A DNA stretch of 49,558 nt from an uncultured Clostridia bacterium (GTDB lineage: Bacteria; Bacillota; Clostridia; TANB77; CAG-508): assembly GCA_944387525.1 (NCBI GenBank), contig CALXFF010000009.1:1-49558 (forward strand), written 5' to 3'. Of the stretch, positions 1 through 8,639 are shown piece by piece. The translations under genes and the position numbers were made by a program. Within the stretch, counting starts at the first letter, position 1; each line of letters starts with the position of its first letter. The notes beneath the pieces are model-generated. The model saw only the letters and a list, made by a program, of their open reading frames with translations. It made no database searches and was not told the origin of the DNA.

Positions 1-807
1 TTTTACTGCTAAATCCATATCTCCATCTTCTAAGAAGATAAATGCATCATTTCCACCAAGTTCTAGCATTACATGTGTTAAGTTTTTAGATGCTGTTCCC
101 ATTGTTTGGATTCCAGCTGCTGTTCCACCTGTTAATGATACTAAATGAACTCCTGGATGTCTTGCTAATGCTTGTCCTGCTGTTGGTCCATCTCCTGTTA
201 ATATTTGAATACATCCTGCTGGTACTCCTGCTTCAATCATTAATTTTACATATTCAATTAATGTTAATGGGTTATAGTTTGATGGTTTTACTATTATGCT
301 ATTTCCCATCATTAATGCTGGTGGTACTTTTTGGCAGAATAAGTCACTTGGGAAGTTGAATGGGATTATTGCTGCAATTACTCCTATTGGGTATCTTTTT
401 GTTATTTGCATTGTTTTTTCTTGTCCTGCTTCACTACCTGCTGGTATACTTTCTCCATAGAAGTGTTTTGCTTTTTCAACAAATCCTCTTACACCAATTC
501 TAACATTTGCAATTTCTCCTCTTGCTTCTTTGATTGGTTTTCCTGTTTCATTTGATAATAATGTTGCTAATCTTTCTTTATTTTCCTCTACTAAATCAAC
601 AAATTTATATAAAATATCTGCTCTATCATAGATTGATACTTTTTCCCATTTCTTTTGTTCTTCCACAGCTACTTTTACTGCTGTATCTACATCTTCATCT
701 GTAACATTTGGAACTGTATCAATTAATTCTTGAGTTGCTGGATTAACAACTTCTATTGTAGCTCCATTAGATGCTTCTTTCCATTCATATCCTATTAAAT
801 TTTTCAC
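1..807 (-). CDS. NAD(P)-dependent aldehyde dehydrogenase, 3' end outside the window
   Basis: Aldehyde dehydrogenase superfamily enzyme, oxidising an aldehyde or acyl-CoA-linked semialdehyde with NAD(P). The 269 codons present show the N-terminal Rossmann part: a GVIAAIIPFNFP segment, the coenzyme-site stretch LVSLTGGTAAG, and the LELGGNDAF motif with the general-base glutamate near the truncated end. The catalytic cysteine would lie beyond base 1 and cannot be checked. I chose the GTG at 805-807 because a strong AAAGGAGG site lies 8 bases upstream; an in-frame ATG further up has no such site. It sits directly downstream of the FIST gene on the same strand, separated by a 135-base region open in the same frame. 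Substrate unknown. Confidence 0.85.
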   Translation of the reverse strand, partial: MKNLIGYEWKEASNGATIEVVNPATQELIDTVPNVTDEDVDTAVKVAVEEQKKWEKVSIYDRADILYKFVDLVEENKERLATLLSNETGKPIKEARGEIANVRIGVRGFVEKAKHFYGESIPAGSEAGQEKTMQITKRYPIGVIAAIIPFNFPSDLFCQKVPPALMMGNSIIVKPSNYNPLTLIEYVKLMIEAGVPAGCIQILTGDGPTAGQALARHPGVHLVSLTGGTAAGIQTMGTASKNLTHVMLELGGNDAFIFLEDGDMDLAVK

Positions 808-942
808 AGTTGCTCCCTCCTTTTTTCCTTGGTCTGGTATTTTACATACCATTACTTCTTCTTGACCATTTTTTGTGTGATATATCTCTGTTTTACATTC
901 ATATTTATTGTTTTCTTGAGTTTGTGGTTTTTCCCCTTCTCT
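808..942 (-). other. Open in-frame linker between the FIST gene stop and the ALDH start
   Basis: After the TGA of the FIST gene (943-945) the same frame stays open for 45 codons and runs straight into the aldehyde dehydrogenase GTG. The hypothetical translation is lysine/glutamate/glutamine-rich with two cysteines and looks protein-like. No ATG with a ribosome binding site starts it. It may be leftover coding sequence from a fusion, a 5' extension of the dehydrogenase, or chance. TGA is used as a stop elsewhere in the window. Confidence 0.35.
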
Positions 943-2109
943 TCATTTACCGAATGCTGTAAATGAAAGCATTAAACCTCCTGTTGTATTTGAGCCATGG
1001 TCATATACACCATATTCACCAAATGTGAATACTGCAATAAATGGAACTCCTTTTGCTTCTTTTTTCAATTGTTTTGCAACTTCATCAATTCTATCTCCAA
1101 TTCCTAATCTTCTTCCGCCACAGTGAACTAATAGATATGCTCCTGCGTCTGTTGGTAGTTCTTTATTTACTTCTTTCATTGTTTTTCCTGTTGAATTGAT
1201 AAGTTCATCAACAGTTGCTTCCATTTGGATTATTGCTGTATTTTCTGCAAGGTTTGCTCCTATATTCATTGATTTGTCTTTGTTTCCATACATTGGGTGT
1301 CTTATTGCAACTAAATCTCCTAATCTATCTTTAACTCCTAATGGTTTTGTTATTGTTGTTACTAATAAATTATTTGCGTCTAGGTCTTTTAATTTTGCTC
1401 CTGTCCATTCTGCATATTTTTTAATTGCTGGTACTCCATCAATTTCTACTAATGTTCTTTTATCTTTAACTTTTGTGATTACTCCTGAATTTGTTGTTTC
1501 ATTGTATTCTCCTGTAAATACATTTGCCATTGGTTTATCTGTGTAGAAAAATGCTACTGCAACTCCATCATTGAATACTGAATCATTTGTATAAATACTC
1601 CATTTTCCTTCAACAGTATTATCTGCTGCACTTCCACCAAAGATTGGAACTCTACCTATTACATCTTCAATTCCTTTTACATAGTCTTCTTCTTCTCCTG
1701 GTGATGCAACCATATAAAAATATGCTGGTGGTACGTCTTTACCTGCTTTTTTCATAGCTTCTTCAGCAACTTTTCTTCCTGTTTCTCTTGCTGTTTTTTG
1801 TTTTGCTGAACCTGCTACTCCAACTTCTAATTCTGGATCTCCTAGAGCTAAAATTCCTGTGAATCCTTTTTCTCCTGAAATAAATCCGTCTGGTGTTATT
1901 ATTCCAGCACTAGATGTGCATCCTATGATTGGTGCTGTTCCTAATTCTGATTTTGCACCTTCTAAAACTTTTTTTACATCGCTGTCTACTGATGTGTATA
2001 AAAATGCTACTTTTGTTTGAACTAAATCTACTACTGCTTTTTCTGCAGTTTCCTTTCCTTGTGTATAGCTGTCTTCATTTGTACTCCATGCAACATTTGA
2101 TTTTAACAT
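943..2109 (-). CDS. FIST-domain sensory protein (FIST_N + FIST_C)
   Basis: FIST proteins are cytoplasmic small-ligand sensors often linked to signal transduction. This 388-residue protein starts with the typical N-terminal SxxxDSYTQGKET region, has the PIIGCTSSAGIITPDG and VPIFGGSAADN segments of FIST_N, and ends with the FIST_C signature around HCGGRRLG and a GGLMLSFTAFGK terminus. Length fits a stand-alone two-domain FIST protein; no kinase, chemoreceptor or GGDEF domain is attached. A GGAGG site precedes the ATG and a promoter lies 36-63 bases upstream. The aldehyde dehydrogenase follows it and may be cotranscribed. The ligand is unknown. Confidence 0.85.
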   Translation of the reverse strand: MLKSNVAWSTNEDSYTQGKETAEKAVVDLVQTKVAFLYTSVDSDVKKVLEGAKSELGTAPIIGCTSSAGIITPDGFISGEKGFTGILALGDPELEVGVAGSAKQKTARETGRKVAEEAMKKAGKDVPPAYFYMVASPGEEEDYVKGIEDVIGRVPIFGGSAADNTVEGKWSIYTNDSVFNDGVAVAFFYTDKPMANVFTGEYNETTNSGVITKVKDKRTLVEIDGVPAIKKYAEWTGAKLKDLDANNLLVTTITKPLGVKDRLGDLVAIRHPMYGNKDKSMNIGANLAENTAIIQMEATVDELINSTGKTMKEVNKELPTDAGAYLLVHCGGRRLGIGDRIDEVAKQLKKEAKGVPFIAVFTFGEYGVYDHGSNTTGGLMLSFTAFGK

Positions 2110-2144
2110 TCTACGTTCCTCCTTCGTAATTTTATTCTACCCAA

Positions 2145-2172
2145 ATTATAACATAATAACCTTTTTTTACAA
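2145..2172 (-). promoter_or_regulatory. Sigma-70/A promoter of the FIST gene
   Basis: On the minus strand a TTGTAA box (2167-2172) is followed 16 bases later by a consensus TATAAT (2145-2150), about 36 bases ahead of the FIST ATG. Position and spacing fit a vegetative promoter. Confidence 0.6.
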
Positions 2173-2249
2173 TTAAAATAACAGAAACGTAATATAAATG
2201 TAATATTATTGTAACTTTATTAAATTTCATTCTTTTATTCTATCCTTCT

Positions 2250-2290
2250 AACACAAAAAATAGCAAAAATACTTGCTATTTTTTGTGTTT
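2250..2290 (-). terminator. Hairpin terminator at the end of the LRR gene
   Basis: A near-perfect inverted repeat with arms of about 16 bases (ACACAAAAAATAGCAA and its complement) and a 6-base loop overlaps the stop codon of the LRR gene. Its A/T-rich outer ends give a U-tract in both directions, so it may be bidirectional. Confidence 0.7.
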
Positions 2291-4457
2291 AAAATGTAAC
2301 ATTATTTCCAAAATGTTCTTTTAATTTATCTTTTGAATCCTGTGATAAGTTTATATTACCCGTTAAATTTATTTTTGTATTTGAATTTAATTCTAATAAT
2401 GCTGTTGCATCTATTATTGAATTATTCCTTAAATCTATTGTCAAATTCGTGTTATTTCTTAATACTTTTAAATTTTCCAAGTCTTCACTCCATAATGTAT
2501 TATTTCTTAAATCCACATTTGTTAAATTTGTTAATTTAGAAAAATCTATCATTCTTCCATGTAAATTAGTATTATATAAATTTAAAATTTCTAAACTTGT
2601 TATATCTGATATTGTACTTAAATCTTTTATATTACTATCACTACTTAATGATAAATCTTTTAATTTTTCAAATCTTGATAAATCTGGTATTTCTGTTAAC
2701 GCACTACTATTTGTTAATCTTAACTTTGTTATTTTATTAATATCACAATTTACTATTGTTTTTAAACTCTGTGTTGATACAGTTAATAAATCTAAATTTG
2801 AAATAATATCTTCTATTTCTACTAAATTTACATTATTATTTCCTTGTAAATATAATAATTTTAAATTACCCAAATTATTTATTGCCTTTATATTCGTTAC
2901 CTGGTTATTACCTATATTCAAGTTTTCTAGATTTTTCATACTTTTCAATATTTCTTGCGATTTTTCATCTTCTAAGGTTAATTTATTAGCATTTAAATTT
3001 AAACTAGTTAACTGTGTTAATCCTTCTAAGGCTTCTAATGTTGTTAAATTTTGACCGCTTAAGTCTAATGCTTTATAATTTGTAAATAATCCCAATTTGT
3101 CTGTATCAATATTAATTGTACCACCTCTATCCAATATTTCTGCTATTTTATTTAATGCTTCTAATCTTTCTCCTGTATAATTACTTTTATTTCCATCAAT
3201 TGCTGTATTTCCTTTTAAGTTTAATATTGTCAATGATGTATTCATACTTAATGGTGTTATATCAGATATTTGATTGTTTTGTAAATTTAAATTAGTTAAA
3301 TCTTTTAAATTCTCTAATCCTTTTATTTCTTTTATTTTATTATTACTTAAATTTAAAACTTTTAATTTTCTAAAATGTTTTAGTTTTGTAATATCTTCTA
3401 TCTGATTATTACTTAAATCTAATCGAATTATGGAATCGCTTAATAATTCAATTTCATTAATATTATTTATACCGACATTGTTTAATATTAGCTCTTCTAA
3501 ACTATTACAAAATTTTAGAGCTTCTAATATGTTTTCATAATCATCTCCCATGCTTCTAGAAAATGTTAATAAATTATTTAATTCAGATAACGCACTATAA
3601 TCTTTATCTGGTCCACTTATTATTGTTAAACTTTTTAGTTTAGTACAATTTTCTACTCCGTCCATTGATGTTATTGGTGGGATATTATTCGACCAATCTC
3701 CTAGTGTTAAGTTTTCTAAATTAGGAAAGAATACTAAATCTTCTAAGCTATCTACCGCTGTATCTGTTATTGTCAAACTTGTTTGGTTTTTCATCCACTC
3801 AAATTTCATTTCTTCTTCTGTCGCTCCTGATATTTTTGATACATATTCACTAAAGGCTTTACTTGCAAACCTTATTTTTGTTTCATCTTTTAATATTTTT
3901 TCTTCTAGTTCATCTCCGTATTCTCTTCCATTTTTTGCTATATATTTTACATTTAAATCGTCATCTATTAAAAATACATCTCTTAAACTTGCTACATTTC
4001 CTTTTCCTAATCCCTGCATTCCTTCTACTACATCTTCTTTTAATGCATAATACATATAGTAGTTTCCATCTTCTGCTTGCTGTACTGTCCTTTTTACTTT
4101 TCCTTCTGCTAGCATTGTCTCTGGTGTTACTTCTTCTTCATCTATTGCTTTTTCTATTTCTTCTAACTGTAAATTTTCTTTTACTGTTGCTACTATTGTC
4201 TCTATTTTTGCATCACTTGCTCTTGTTAATATTCCATTCTCTCCTGTTAATGTTGCAATACTTACTCCTGCCAAAATTAAAAGAACAATGATAGTGATAA
4301 CAAGGGCAATTAATGTTATTCCTTCATTTGATTTTTTCCAGTTGGTAAAATTTCTTCTTTTTGCATTAATATTTTTTCTTTTATCATCTTTCATTTTATT
4401 TTTCTTTTCCTCTCTTTCTTTTATTTTGGTATTTAATTTCATCATAATTATTTCCAT
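2289..4457 (-). CDS. Leucine-rich-repeat protein with a prepilin-like N-terminus
   Basis: A probable surface protein, 722 codons from the most upstream start. After a basic 45-residue leader comes a type IV prepilin-like segment, NEGITLIALV followed by about 20 hydrophobic residues (roughly 46-68), then ATLTGENGILTRA, which matches a recurrent Clostridia pseudopilin leader. The glutamate usual at position 5 of mature pilins is alanine here. From about residue 230 to the end there are many LxxLxxLxLxxNxI repeats, so the mature protein would display a curved LRR domain as internalin-like proteins do. The start is ambiguous: several ATGs (MEII, MMKL) follow weak purine-rich sites. Export and cleavage by a prepilin peptidase are inferred; no pilus genes are nearby. 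Confidence 0.75.
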   Translation of the reverse strand: MEIIMMKLNTKIKEREEKKNKMKDDKRKNINAKRRNFTNWKKSNEGITLIALVITIIVLLILAGVSIATLTGENGILTRASDAKIETIVATVKENLQLEEIEKAIDEEEVTPETMLAEGKVKRTVQQAEDGNYYMYYALKEDVVEGMQGLGKGNVASLRDVFLIDDDLNVKYIAKNGREYGDELEEKILKDETKIRFASKAFSEYVSKISGATEEEMKFEWMKNQTSLTITDTAVDSLEDLVFFPNLENLTLGDWSNNIPPITSMDGVENCTKLKSLTIISGPDKDYSALSELNNLLTFSRSMGDDYENILEALKFCNSLEELILNNVGINNINEIELLSDSIIRLDLSNNQIEDITKLKHFRKLKVLNLSNNKIKEIKGLENLKDLTNLNLQNNQISDITPLSMNTSLTILNLKGNTAIDGNKSNYTGERLEALNKIAEILDRGGTINIDTDKLGLFTNYKALDLSGQNLTTLEALEGLTQLTSLNLNANKLTLEDEKSQEILKSMKNLENLNIGNNQVTNIKAINNLGNLKLLYLQGNNNVNLVEIEDIISNLDLLTVSTQSLKTIVNCDINKITKLRLTNSSALTEIPDLSRFEKLKDLSLSSDSNIKDLSTISDITSLEILNLYNTNLHGRMIDFSKLTNLTNVDLRNNTLWSEDLENLKVLRNNTNLTIDLRNNSIIDATALLELNSNTKINLTGNINLSQDSKDKLKEHFGNNVTF

Positions 4458-4481
4458 TTTTCCAAATTATATTCTTCACGC

Positions 4482-4534
4482 AAAAAAGACTTAGTTGTTA
4501 TGTTTATATTGTATACAAACATAACAACTAAGTC
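4482..4534 (-). terminator. Rho-independent terminator downstream of phosphofructokinase
   Basis: Perfect 18-base inverted repeat (4488-4505 with 4517-4534, 11-base loop) followed on the minus strand by TTTTTT. It lies about 115 bases after the phosphofructokinase stop and just before the LRR gene, so it insulates the two. Confidence 0.85.
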
Positions 4535-4649
4535 AACAATTTGAATATTTCATTTCTATTACATTTTTGTTACATTGTTTCTGATATTTTTCAAAGACTG
4601 TCGCTAAATCCATGGTAGAGGAGAATAAAAGAACGTCCCCTAATCCCTC

Positions 4650-5795
4650 TTAATCGCCAAAATTAATTCCTATATCTCTTGCAGTTTTCATCAAATCATC
4701 ATCCATTTGAACTCTTCTTAAATTACTTTCTTCAGTATTACCTGAAACTGCTCCAATTTTTGTATTTTTTCCTACAACTTCTTCTAATGATACGCTATCT
4801 AGTTTTCCATTTTTAATTACTGCTAATGTTCCAAATTTTCCTTCTAAAGCTAATTCCATTGCTTTTGTTCCATATTTAGTTGATAGGACTCTATCAAAAG
4901 CTGTTGGTGTTCCACCTCTTTGCATATAACCTAAAGTTGTATTTCTTGCTTCTAATCCTGTTAATTCTTGCAATTGCTGTGCTATTTTTTGTCCAATTCC
5001 ACCTAGTTTTGTATTGTCAACTCCTGCACCATTATCTCTTGTTCCCATAATAGTTATTTCTCCATCTTTTGGTTTTGCACCTTCTGCTACAACAACTACA
5101 CTAAAGTTTTTACCTCTTTTTCTTCTATTTTCAATTTTACTTACAACACTATTTATATCATATGGAATTTCTGGAATTAGTGCAACATCTGCTCCTCCTG
5201 CAATTGCTGCTTCTAGTGCTATCCAACCAGCATATCTTCCCATAACTTCAAGTACCATTATTCTATGATGTGTTGCTCCTGTTGTGTGTAATCTGTCTAA
5301 CGCTTCCATAGCAACTGATACAGCTGTATTATATCCAAATGTAATTTCTGTACATGCAACATCATTATCTATTGTTTTTGGCACTCCAATTACATTAACA
5401 CCTTTCGTTGAAAAATCTCTTGCTGATTTTTGTGTACCATCTCCTCCAAGTGTAAATATACAATCAAATCCGAAATCTTTAATATTTTGTATTGCTTGGT
5501 CAGATAAATCTTTATATTCAACACTTCCATCTTCATTTACTACTTTGTAATTAAATAGGTTTGAATTTGTTGAAGAACCTATTATTGAACCTCCTTTTGG
5601 TAATATTCCTAATGCTTCACCATTTGCCGCTGTTGATAATAGCTCAAAATCCTTTTTTAATAATCCATTATATCCATCTATTATTCCATAACATTCTACT
5701 CCATGATTTTCAGCTGTTTTTACAATCGCTCTTATTACAGCATTAAAACCTGAAACATCTCCTCCATTTGCAAGAATCCCTACTTTCTTTAACAT
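4650..5795 (-). CDS. pfkA: 6-phosphofructokinase, probably ATP-dependent
   Basis: Phosphorylates fructose 6-phosphate to fructose 1,6-bisphosphate, the committed step of glycolysis. Visible motifs: N-terminal GGDVSGFNAVIRA, the GGDGT nucleotide loop, catalytic PKTIDND, and MGRYAGWIALEAA. The glycine in GGDGT points to ATP as donor, because pyrophosphate enzymes carry Asp at that position; the lysine in PKTIDND is shared with the PPi and group III ATP enzymes, so donor use is inferred rather than certain. I place the start at the internal ATG (MLKKVG) because GGAAGG lies just upstream; the longest frame begins 9 codons earlier. About 381 residues, longer than the 320 of the E. coli enzyme, as usual for this subgroup. 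Confidence 0.9.
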   Translation of the reverse strand: MLKKVGILANGGDVSGFNAVIRAIVKTAENHGVECYGIIDGYNGLLKKDFELLSTAANGEALGILPKGGSIIGSSTNSNLFNYKVVNEDGSVEYKDLSDQAIQNIKDFGFDCIFTLGGDGTQKSARDFSTKGVNVIGVPKTIDNDVACTEITFGYNTAVSVAMEALDRLHTTGATHHRIMVLEVMGRYAGWIALEAAIAGGADVALIPEIPYDINSVVSKIENRRKRGKNFSVVVVAEGAKPKDGEITIMGTRDNGAGVDNTKLGGIGQKIAQQLQELTGLEARNTTLGYMQRGGTPTAFDRVLSTKYGTKAMELALEGKFGTLAVIKNGKLDSVSLEEVVGKNTKIGAVSGNTEESNLRRVQMDDDLMKTARDIGINFGD

Positions 5796-5888
5796 CTTAA
5801 ATCCTTCCTTTCTTTTCATCACTCACCTTCTTATTATATCAATAAAAAATATTTTTACAACACTTTCCAAAAAATTTTTTGCTTTTTT

Positions 5889-6038
5889 GGGACATGCTAA
5901 AATGATGATTTTTTGTTTTTTGGGGACATGCTTGATTTTATATAAATAAAAATTAAAATGATATGGTCTGTCCCTATAACTTATTTTTTGCTCGATTTAG
6001 CATGTCCCTAAAGTGCAATGATTTGGCACGTCCCTAAC
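5889..6038. repeat. Cluster of GGGAC-core intergenic repeats
   Basis: Between the divergent pfkA and XRE genes there are five copies of a short core: GGGACATGCT twice in one orientation (5889, 5923) and xxGTCCCTA three times in the other (about 5968, 6002, 6028). The copy at 5889-5901 and the one at 5996-6008 are perfect inverted repeats of 13 bases. The same core recurs at 4632, 7109, 9850, 9930, 10375 and 10409. The arrangement resembles REP-type palindromes; no gene is visible in 5823-6105. Confidence 0.6.
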
Positions 6039-6114
6039 AATGTCATTAAGTGTCAATACATTTTTCGACAAAAATATGACATAATTTTTATAGTTTTACT
6101 AAGAGGTGATAGTT

Positions 6115-6321
6115 ATGATAAAAGAAAAAAGATTAGCAAAAAAATATACTCAAGAAAAGATGGCCTCTATTCTTGGTATTAGTTTAAGACAATATGTTAG
6201 AATAGATAATGAAGAAGATTTGCCTAGAAGAGATGTGCTAAAATCATTAATTAGAGAATTAGAATTAACAGATGAAGAACTTGGTAAATATGTACGTGAA
6301 ATGACAGAAAAAATCGCATAA
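6115..6321 (+). CDS. Small XRE-type helix-turn-helix regulator
   Basis: A 68-residue protein made almost entirely of one Cro/C1-type helix-turn-helix: KRLAKKYTQEKMASILGISLRQYVRIDNEE covers the recognition helices. It has no effector domain. The frame is open from a GTG at 6106, but AGAGGTGA lies 5 bases before the ATG at 6115, so I use that start. It is divergent from pfkA and followed by its own hairpin terminator, so it is a single-gene unit. Targets are unknown; autoregulation of its own promoter is a reasonable guess. Confidence 0.75.
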   Translation: MIKEKRLAKKYTQEKMASILGISLRQYVRIDNEEDLPRRDVLKSLIRELELTDEELGKYVREMTEKIA

Positions 6322-6346
6322 TTTCTGTCATTTTCTTATTTTTTGT
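6299..6346 (+). terminator. Terminator of the XRE gene
   Basis: Twelve-base inverted repeat (AAATGACAGAAA at 6299-6310 with its complement at 6322-6333) followed by a T-rich run on the plus strand. The left arm lies inside the last codons of the gene. Confidence 0.75.
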
Positions 6347-6384
6347 TACACTATATCTATATCTCTCACAAACATCTAATAACT

Positions 6385-7083
6385 TTATTTAGTTGAAATA
6401 TGTATGTTTTCAATTTCACAATTCATCTCTCTTGAAATAATATTTTGAACTTGTGCCACTTCTTCTTGAGTTAATTCATCACTTTTCAAAATAACACTTA
6501 TACTATCTCCATTTACAAAAATTATACTATTTTCAAAACCTTTTGTTTGAATCAAATTTTCACAAATCATAATACTATTTTTAGTATCATTTATTTTTTT
6601 AATTTCATCAGTTGCTGATTGTTTTTGTGTTTCTAAGCTGTTTGTACTATTTAATATATTTTCGTAACTTTCTAGCATTTGAGAATACATAGTATCTCTT
6701 TCTAATTTTGACTTTGTAAAATAGTCATCATCTGTACTTGTTTGTGCATTCGTCTGTGTAGTTTCCCTATTGTCATTAGAATTATCACTTGTTGTATTTG
6801 TAGTATTTTCATTATTTATAGTATTTGAACTTTCTGTATTACTAGAAGTGGTATCATTGCCTGAAGATTCATTAACAGTATTCGTATTAGATAAAACATC
6901 ATTACTGCTTACTAATGTTGCATCGCCAATATTTGCAGTATTTGAGTCATCTCTTGCTTCCATTTGCATGCTTGCTTGTACTGATTGTTCTGCTGTATTT
7001 GTTGTATAATTTAAATAGGCAACTGCCATTAACATTAATGCAATTACATAAATAACAATTTGATTTTTCTTTAATAATTTCAT
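6385..7083 (-). CDS. spoIIIAH: Stage III sporulation protein AH
   Basis: Mother-cell component of the SpoIIIA-SpoIIQ channel that bridges the two membranes around the forespore. The 232-residue protein has a single N-terminal membrane helix (about residues 9-25), a long Ser/Thr/Asn/Glu-rich linker (about 40-115) and a C-terminal EscJ/YscJ-type ring-building domain (about 120-230) ending in NIHISTK. The linker is low complexity and longer than in the Bacillus protein. It is last in the operon and separated from spoIIIAG by 199 bases holding two structured repeats. SpoIIQ is not in this window. Confidence 0.9.
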   Translation of the reverse strand: MKLLKKNQIVIYVIALMLMAVAYLNYTTNTAEQSVQASMQMEARDDSNTANIGDATLVSSNDVLSNTNTVNESSGNDTTSSNTESSNTINNENTTNTTSDNSNDNRETTQTNAQTSTDDDYFTKSKLERDTMYSQMLESYENILNSTNSLETQKQSATDEIKKINDTKNSIMICENLIQTKGFENSIIFVNGDSISVILKSDELTQEEVAQVQNIISREMNCEIENIHISTK

Positions 7084-7098
7084 AATTTCCTCCTTTTG

Positions 7099-7130
7099 TG
7101 GTCACTTTGGGGACAGGTTCGAAGTGACCA
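7099..7130. repeat. REP-like hairpin with GGGGACAGGTTC loop
   Basis: TGGTCACTT and its complement AAGTGACCA flank a loop containing GGGGACAGGTTC, just upstream of spoIIIAH. The core matches the other GGGAC repeats in the window while the stem sequence is different. Confidence 0.6.
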
Positions 7131-7154
7131 TTTTTCATATAGTAGAGATCTTAT

Positions 7155-7278
7155 GGTTGGAAAAGAATTAAATTTTGGCAAGGAAAATTTTATTTAAAAG
7201 GCAAGGGCGCATACTTTTGTATGTAACCGCGTTTTAAATGGAATTTGACGTAGCCAAAATTGTAATTATTTTTCAACC
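7155..7278. repeat. Long imperfect inverted repeat between spoIIIAG and spoIIIAH
   Basis: The two halves of this 124 bp region pair over most of their length: GGTTGGAAAAGAATTA with its near complement at the far end, AATTTTGGC (7170-7178) with GCCAAAATT (7253-7261), an A/T middle stem, and an inner CATAC/GTATG hairpin. It could be a MITE-like insertion or an mRNA structure that tunes spoIIIAH expression. No ORF is present. Confidence 0.55.
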
Positions 7279-7282
7279 CCCA

Positions 7283-7915
7283 CTAGTTCATCTCAAAAAC
7301 CTGAATCTTATGTGTCGCTAGCCCTGTTACAGCTTCAACTGCTTGAATAATGTTAGTCTTAACATTAGCTTGACTTGCTCCTTTTGCAGTTATTATCGCT
7401 CCTTCAATTTTTGGTTGCACTATTTTTTGTGTTATTGGTGTTTTTTCTCCATTTTCCTCTTGATATATTATATCTTTCTGTGTGTCCGTTTCTTGAATTG
7501 TTCTTGATCCGCCTTCTGTATCTGTTTCTTGTGTATTGCTGCTTCTTGAAGTTTCATTGTACATTGCTACCACTTCACTTGATTCAGAATAATTCAAGAG
7601 AACTTTCACTTCTCCAACTCCTTGTATCTGTGATAAAATTTCTTCTAATCTTGTTTCTAAATTACTTTCGCTTGTTCCTTGAATTTGATTTTGATTTACT
7701 GTTTGATTATTGGTTGTGGCTAATTGTTTAGACGTATCATTATTTGATTGTTCTTTATTGGTTGTCTTATCTCCATTCCATATTATATTTATAATTACGA
7801 CCGTAATAATCACCAGAACTATTAAAAAAACCAGATTTTCTATCTTCTTTTTATTATTGTTTTCTCCTTCATTTTCGTGTTTGCCTATTAACTTATTTAA
7901 TTTATCTTTAAGCAT
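7283..7915 (-). CDS. spoIIIAG: Stage III sporulation protein AG
   Basis: Ring-forming component of the SpoIIIA feeding-tube complex in the mother-cell membrane facing the forespore. The 210 residues comprise a short basic cytoplasmic tail, one membrane helix (about 28-46), an Asn/Thr/Gln-rich linker and a C-terminal domain with LEEILSQIQGVGEVKVLLNYSES followed by the KIEGAIITAKGA segment, diagnostic for SpoIIIAG. Its start overlaps the 3' end of spoIIIAF by 19 bases, implying translational coupling. Confidence 0.92.
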   Translation of the reverse strand: MLKDKLNKLIGKHENEGENNNKKKIENLVFLIVLVIITVVIINIIWNGDKTTNKEQSNNDTSKQLATTNNQTVNQNQIQGTSESNLETRLEEILSQIQGVGEVKVLLNYSESSEVVAMYNETSRSSNTQETDTEGGSRTIQETDTQKDIIYQEENGEKTPITQKIVQPKIEGAIITAKGASQANVKTNIIQAVEAVTGLATHKIQVFEMN

Positions 7916-8583
7916 TTCTCGTTCACCTCATATTCTTCAATTAAAAACTTTTTTATATTTTGAATGTCTGCTTTTGATACATCGCCGATATTTTCATTAT
8001 CGACATTTTTGGTATCGTTTGTTGTGCTACTATTTGAATTTTCGTTATTAATACTTGTGTCTATTTTTTTGATTTTTTGTATTTCAGTGACTATTTTATT
8101 TTCTATATTTCCTTCTTGATTTTCACTATCTTGAGTTTGTTGTTCACTATTTTCTGATTTTTTGACTTTAATTTTAATCTCTTCTATCCCTGATTCGTTT
8201 TCTTCATCTGAGATAGTAGCTTTTACTTTGCAACTTTCTACTTTAAATCCTTGTTCTTCTAATTTTTGAGTTATATCTTTTTCTAATTCTTCAATATATA
8301 ACTCTTCAATTCTTTTATTCATTGAGGTTTGGTCAACTTCTTCTGTTGTTAATTGTGATGAGGTTTCCTGTTCCATTGCATATTTTTCTATGTCTAAATC
8401 ATCTATATTAAATATATCTTTATTACTTATAAATGGTGACACTATATTAAATAATATATAAATCCCCATTACCATCCTTATATATTTTTTATTTTTATTG
8501 TTTGGTAGCAACATTTCTAAAATTGATACTATAACTATTGCTAATCCCAAACTTTTTGCCCAAGAACTAATAAACTCAATCAT
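7897..8583 (-). CDS. spoIIIAF: Stage III sporulation protein AF
   Basis: Membrane protein of the SpoIIIA complex. Two N-terminal membrane helices (about 7-23 and 33-53, including RMVMGIYILFNIVSPF) precede a soluble mother-cell domain. The 228 residues are somewhat longer than the Bacillus protein because of a Glu/Asn/Ser-rich stretch (about 145-205) in the C-terminal half. It overlaps spoIIIAG and follows spoIIIAE by 56 bases in the operon. Confidence 0.88.
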   Translation of the reverse strand: MIEFISSWAKSLGLAIVIVSILEMLLPNNKNKKYIRMVMGIYILFNIVSPFISNKDIFNIDDLDIEKYAMEQETSSQLTTEEVDQTSMNKRIEELYIEELEKDITQKLEEQGFKVESCKVKATISDEENESGIEEIKIKVKKSENSEQQTQDSENQEGNIENKIVTEIQKIKKIDTSINNENSNSSTTNDTKNVDNENIGDVSKADIQNIKKFLIEEYEVNEKCLKIN

Positions 8584-8639
8584 TTTTCTCCTACATTACT
8601 ACATATTTAGGTTTTAAGCTTTTACCTATAAACTTTTAT

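Noticed and set aside
943-945. TGA recoding as an amino acid in this genome
   Set aside because: Other genes in the window end with TGA at proper places (for example 23940-23942 and 46138-46140), and their proteins end at family-typical lengths.
5823-6105. A CRISPR-like array formed by the GGGACATGCT repeats
   Set aside because: Copies are short, in both orientations and irregularly spaced, without uniform spacers.
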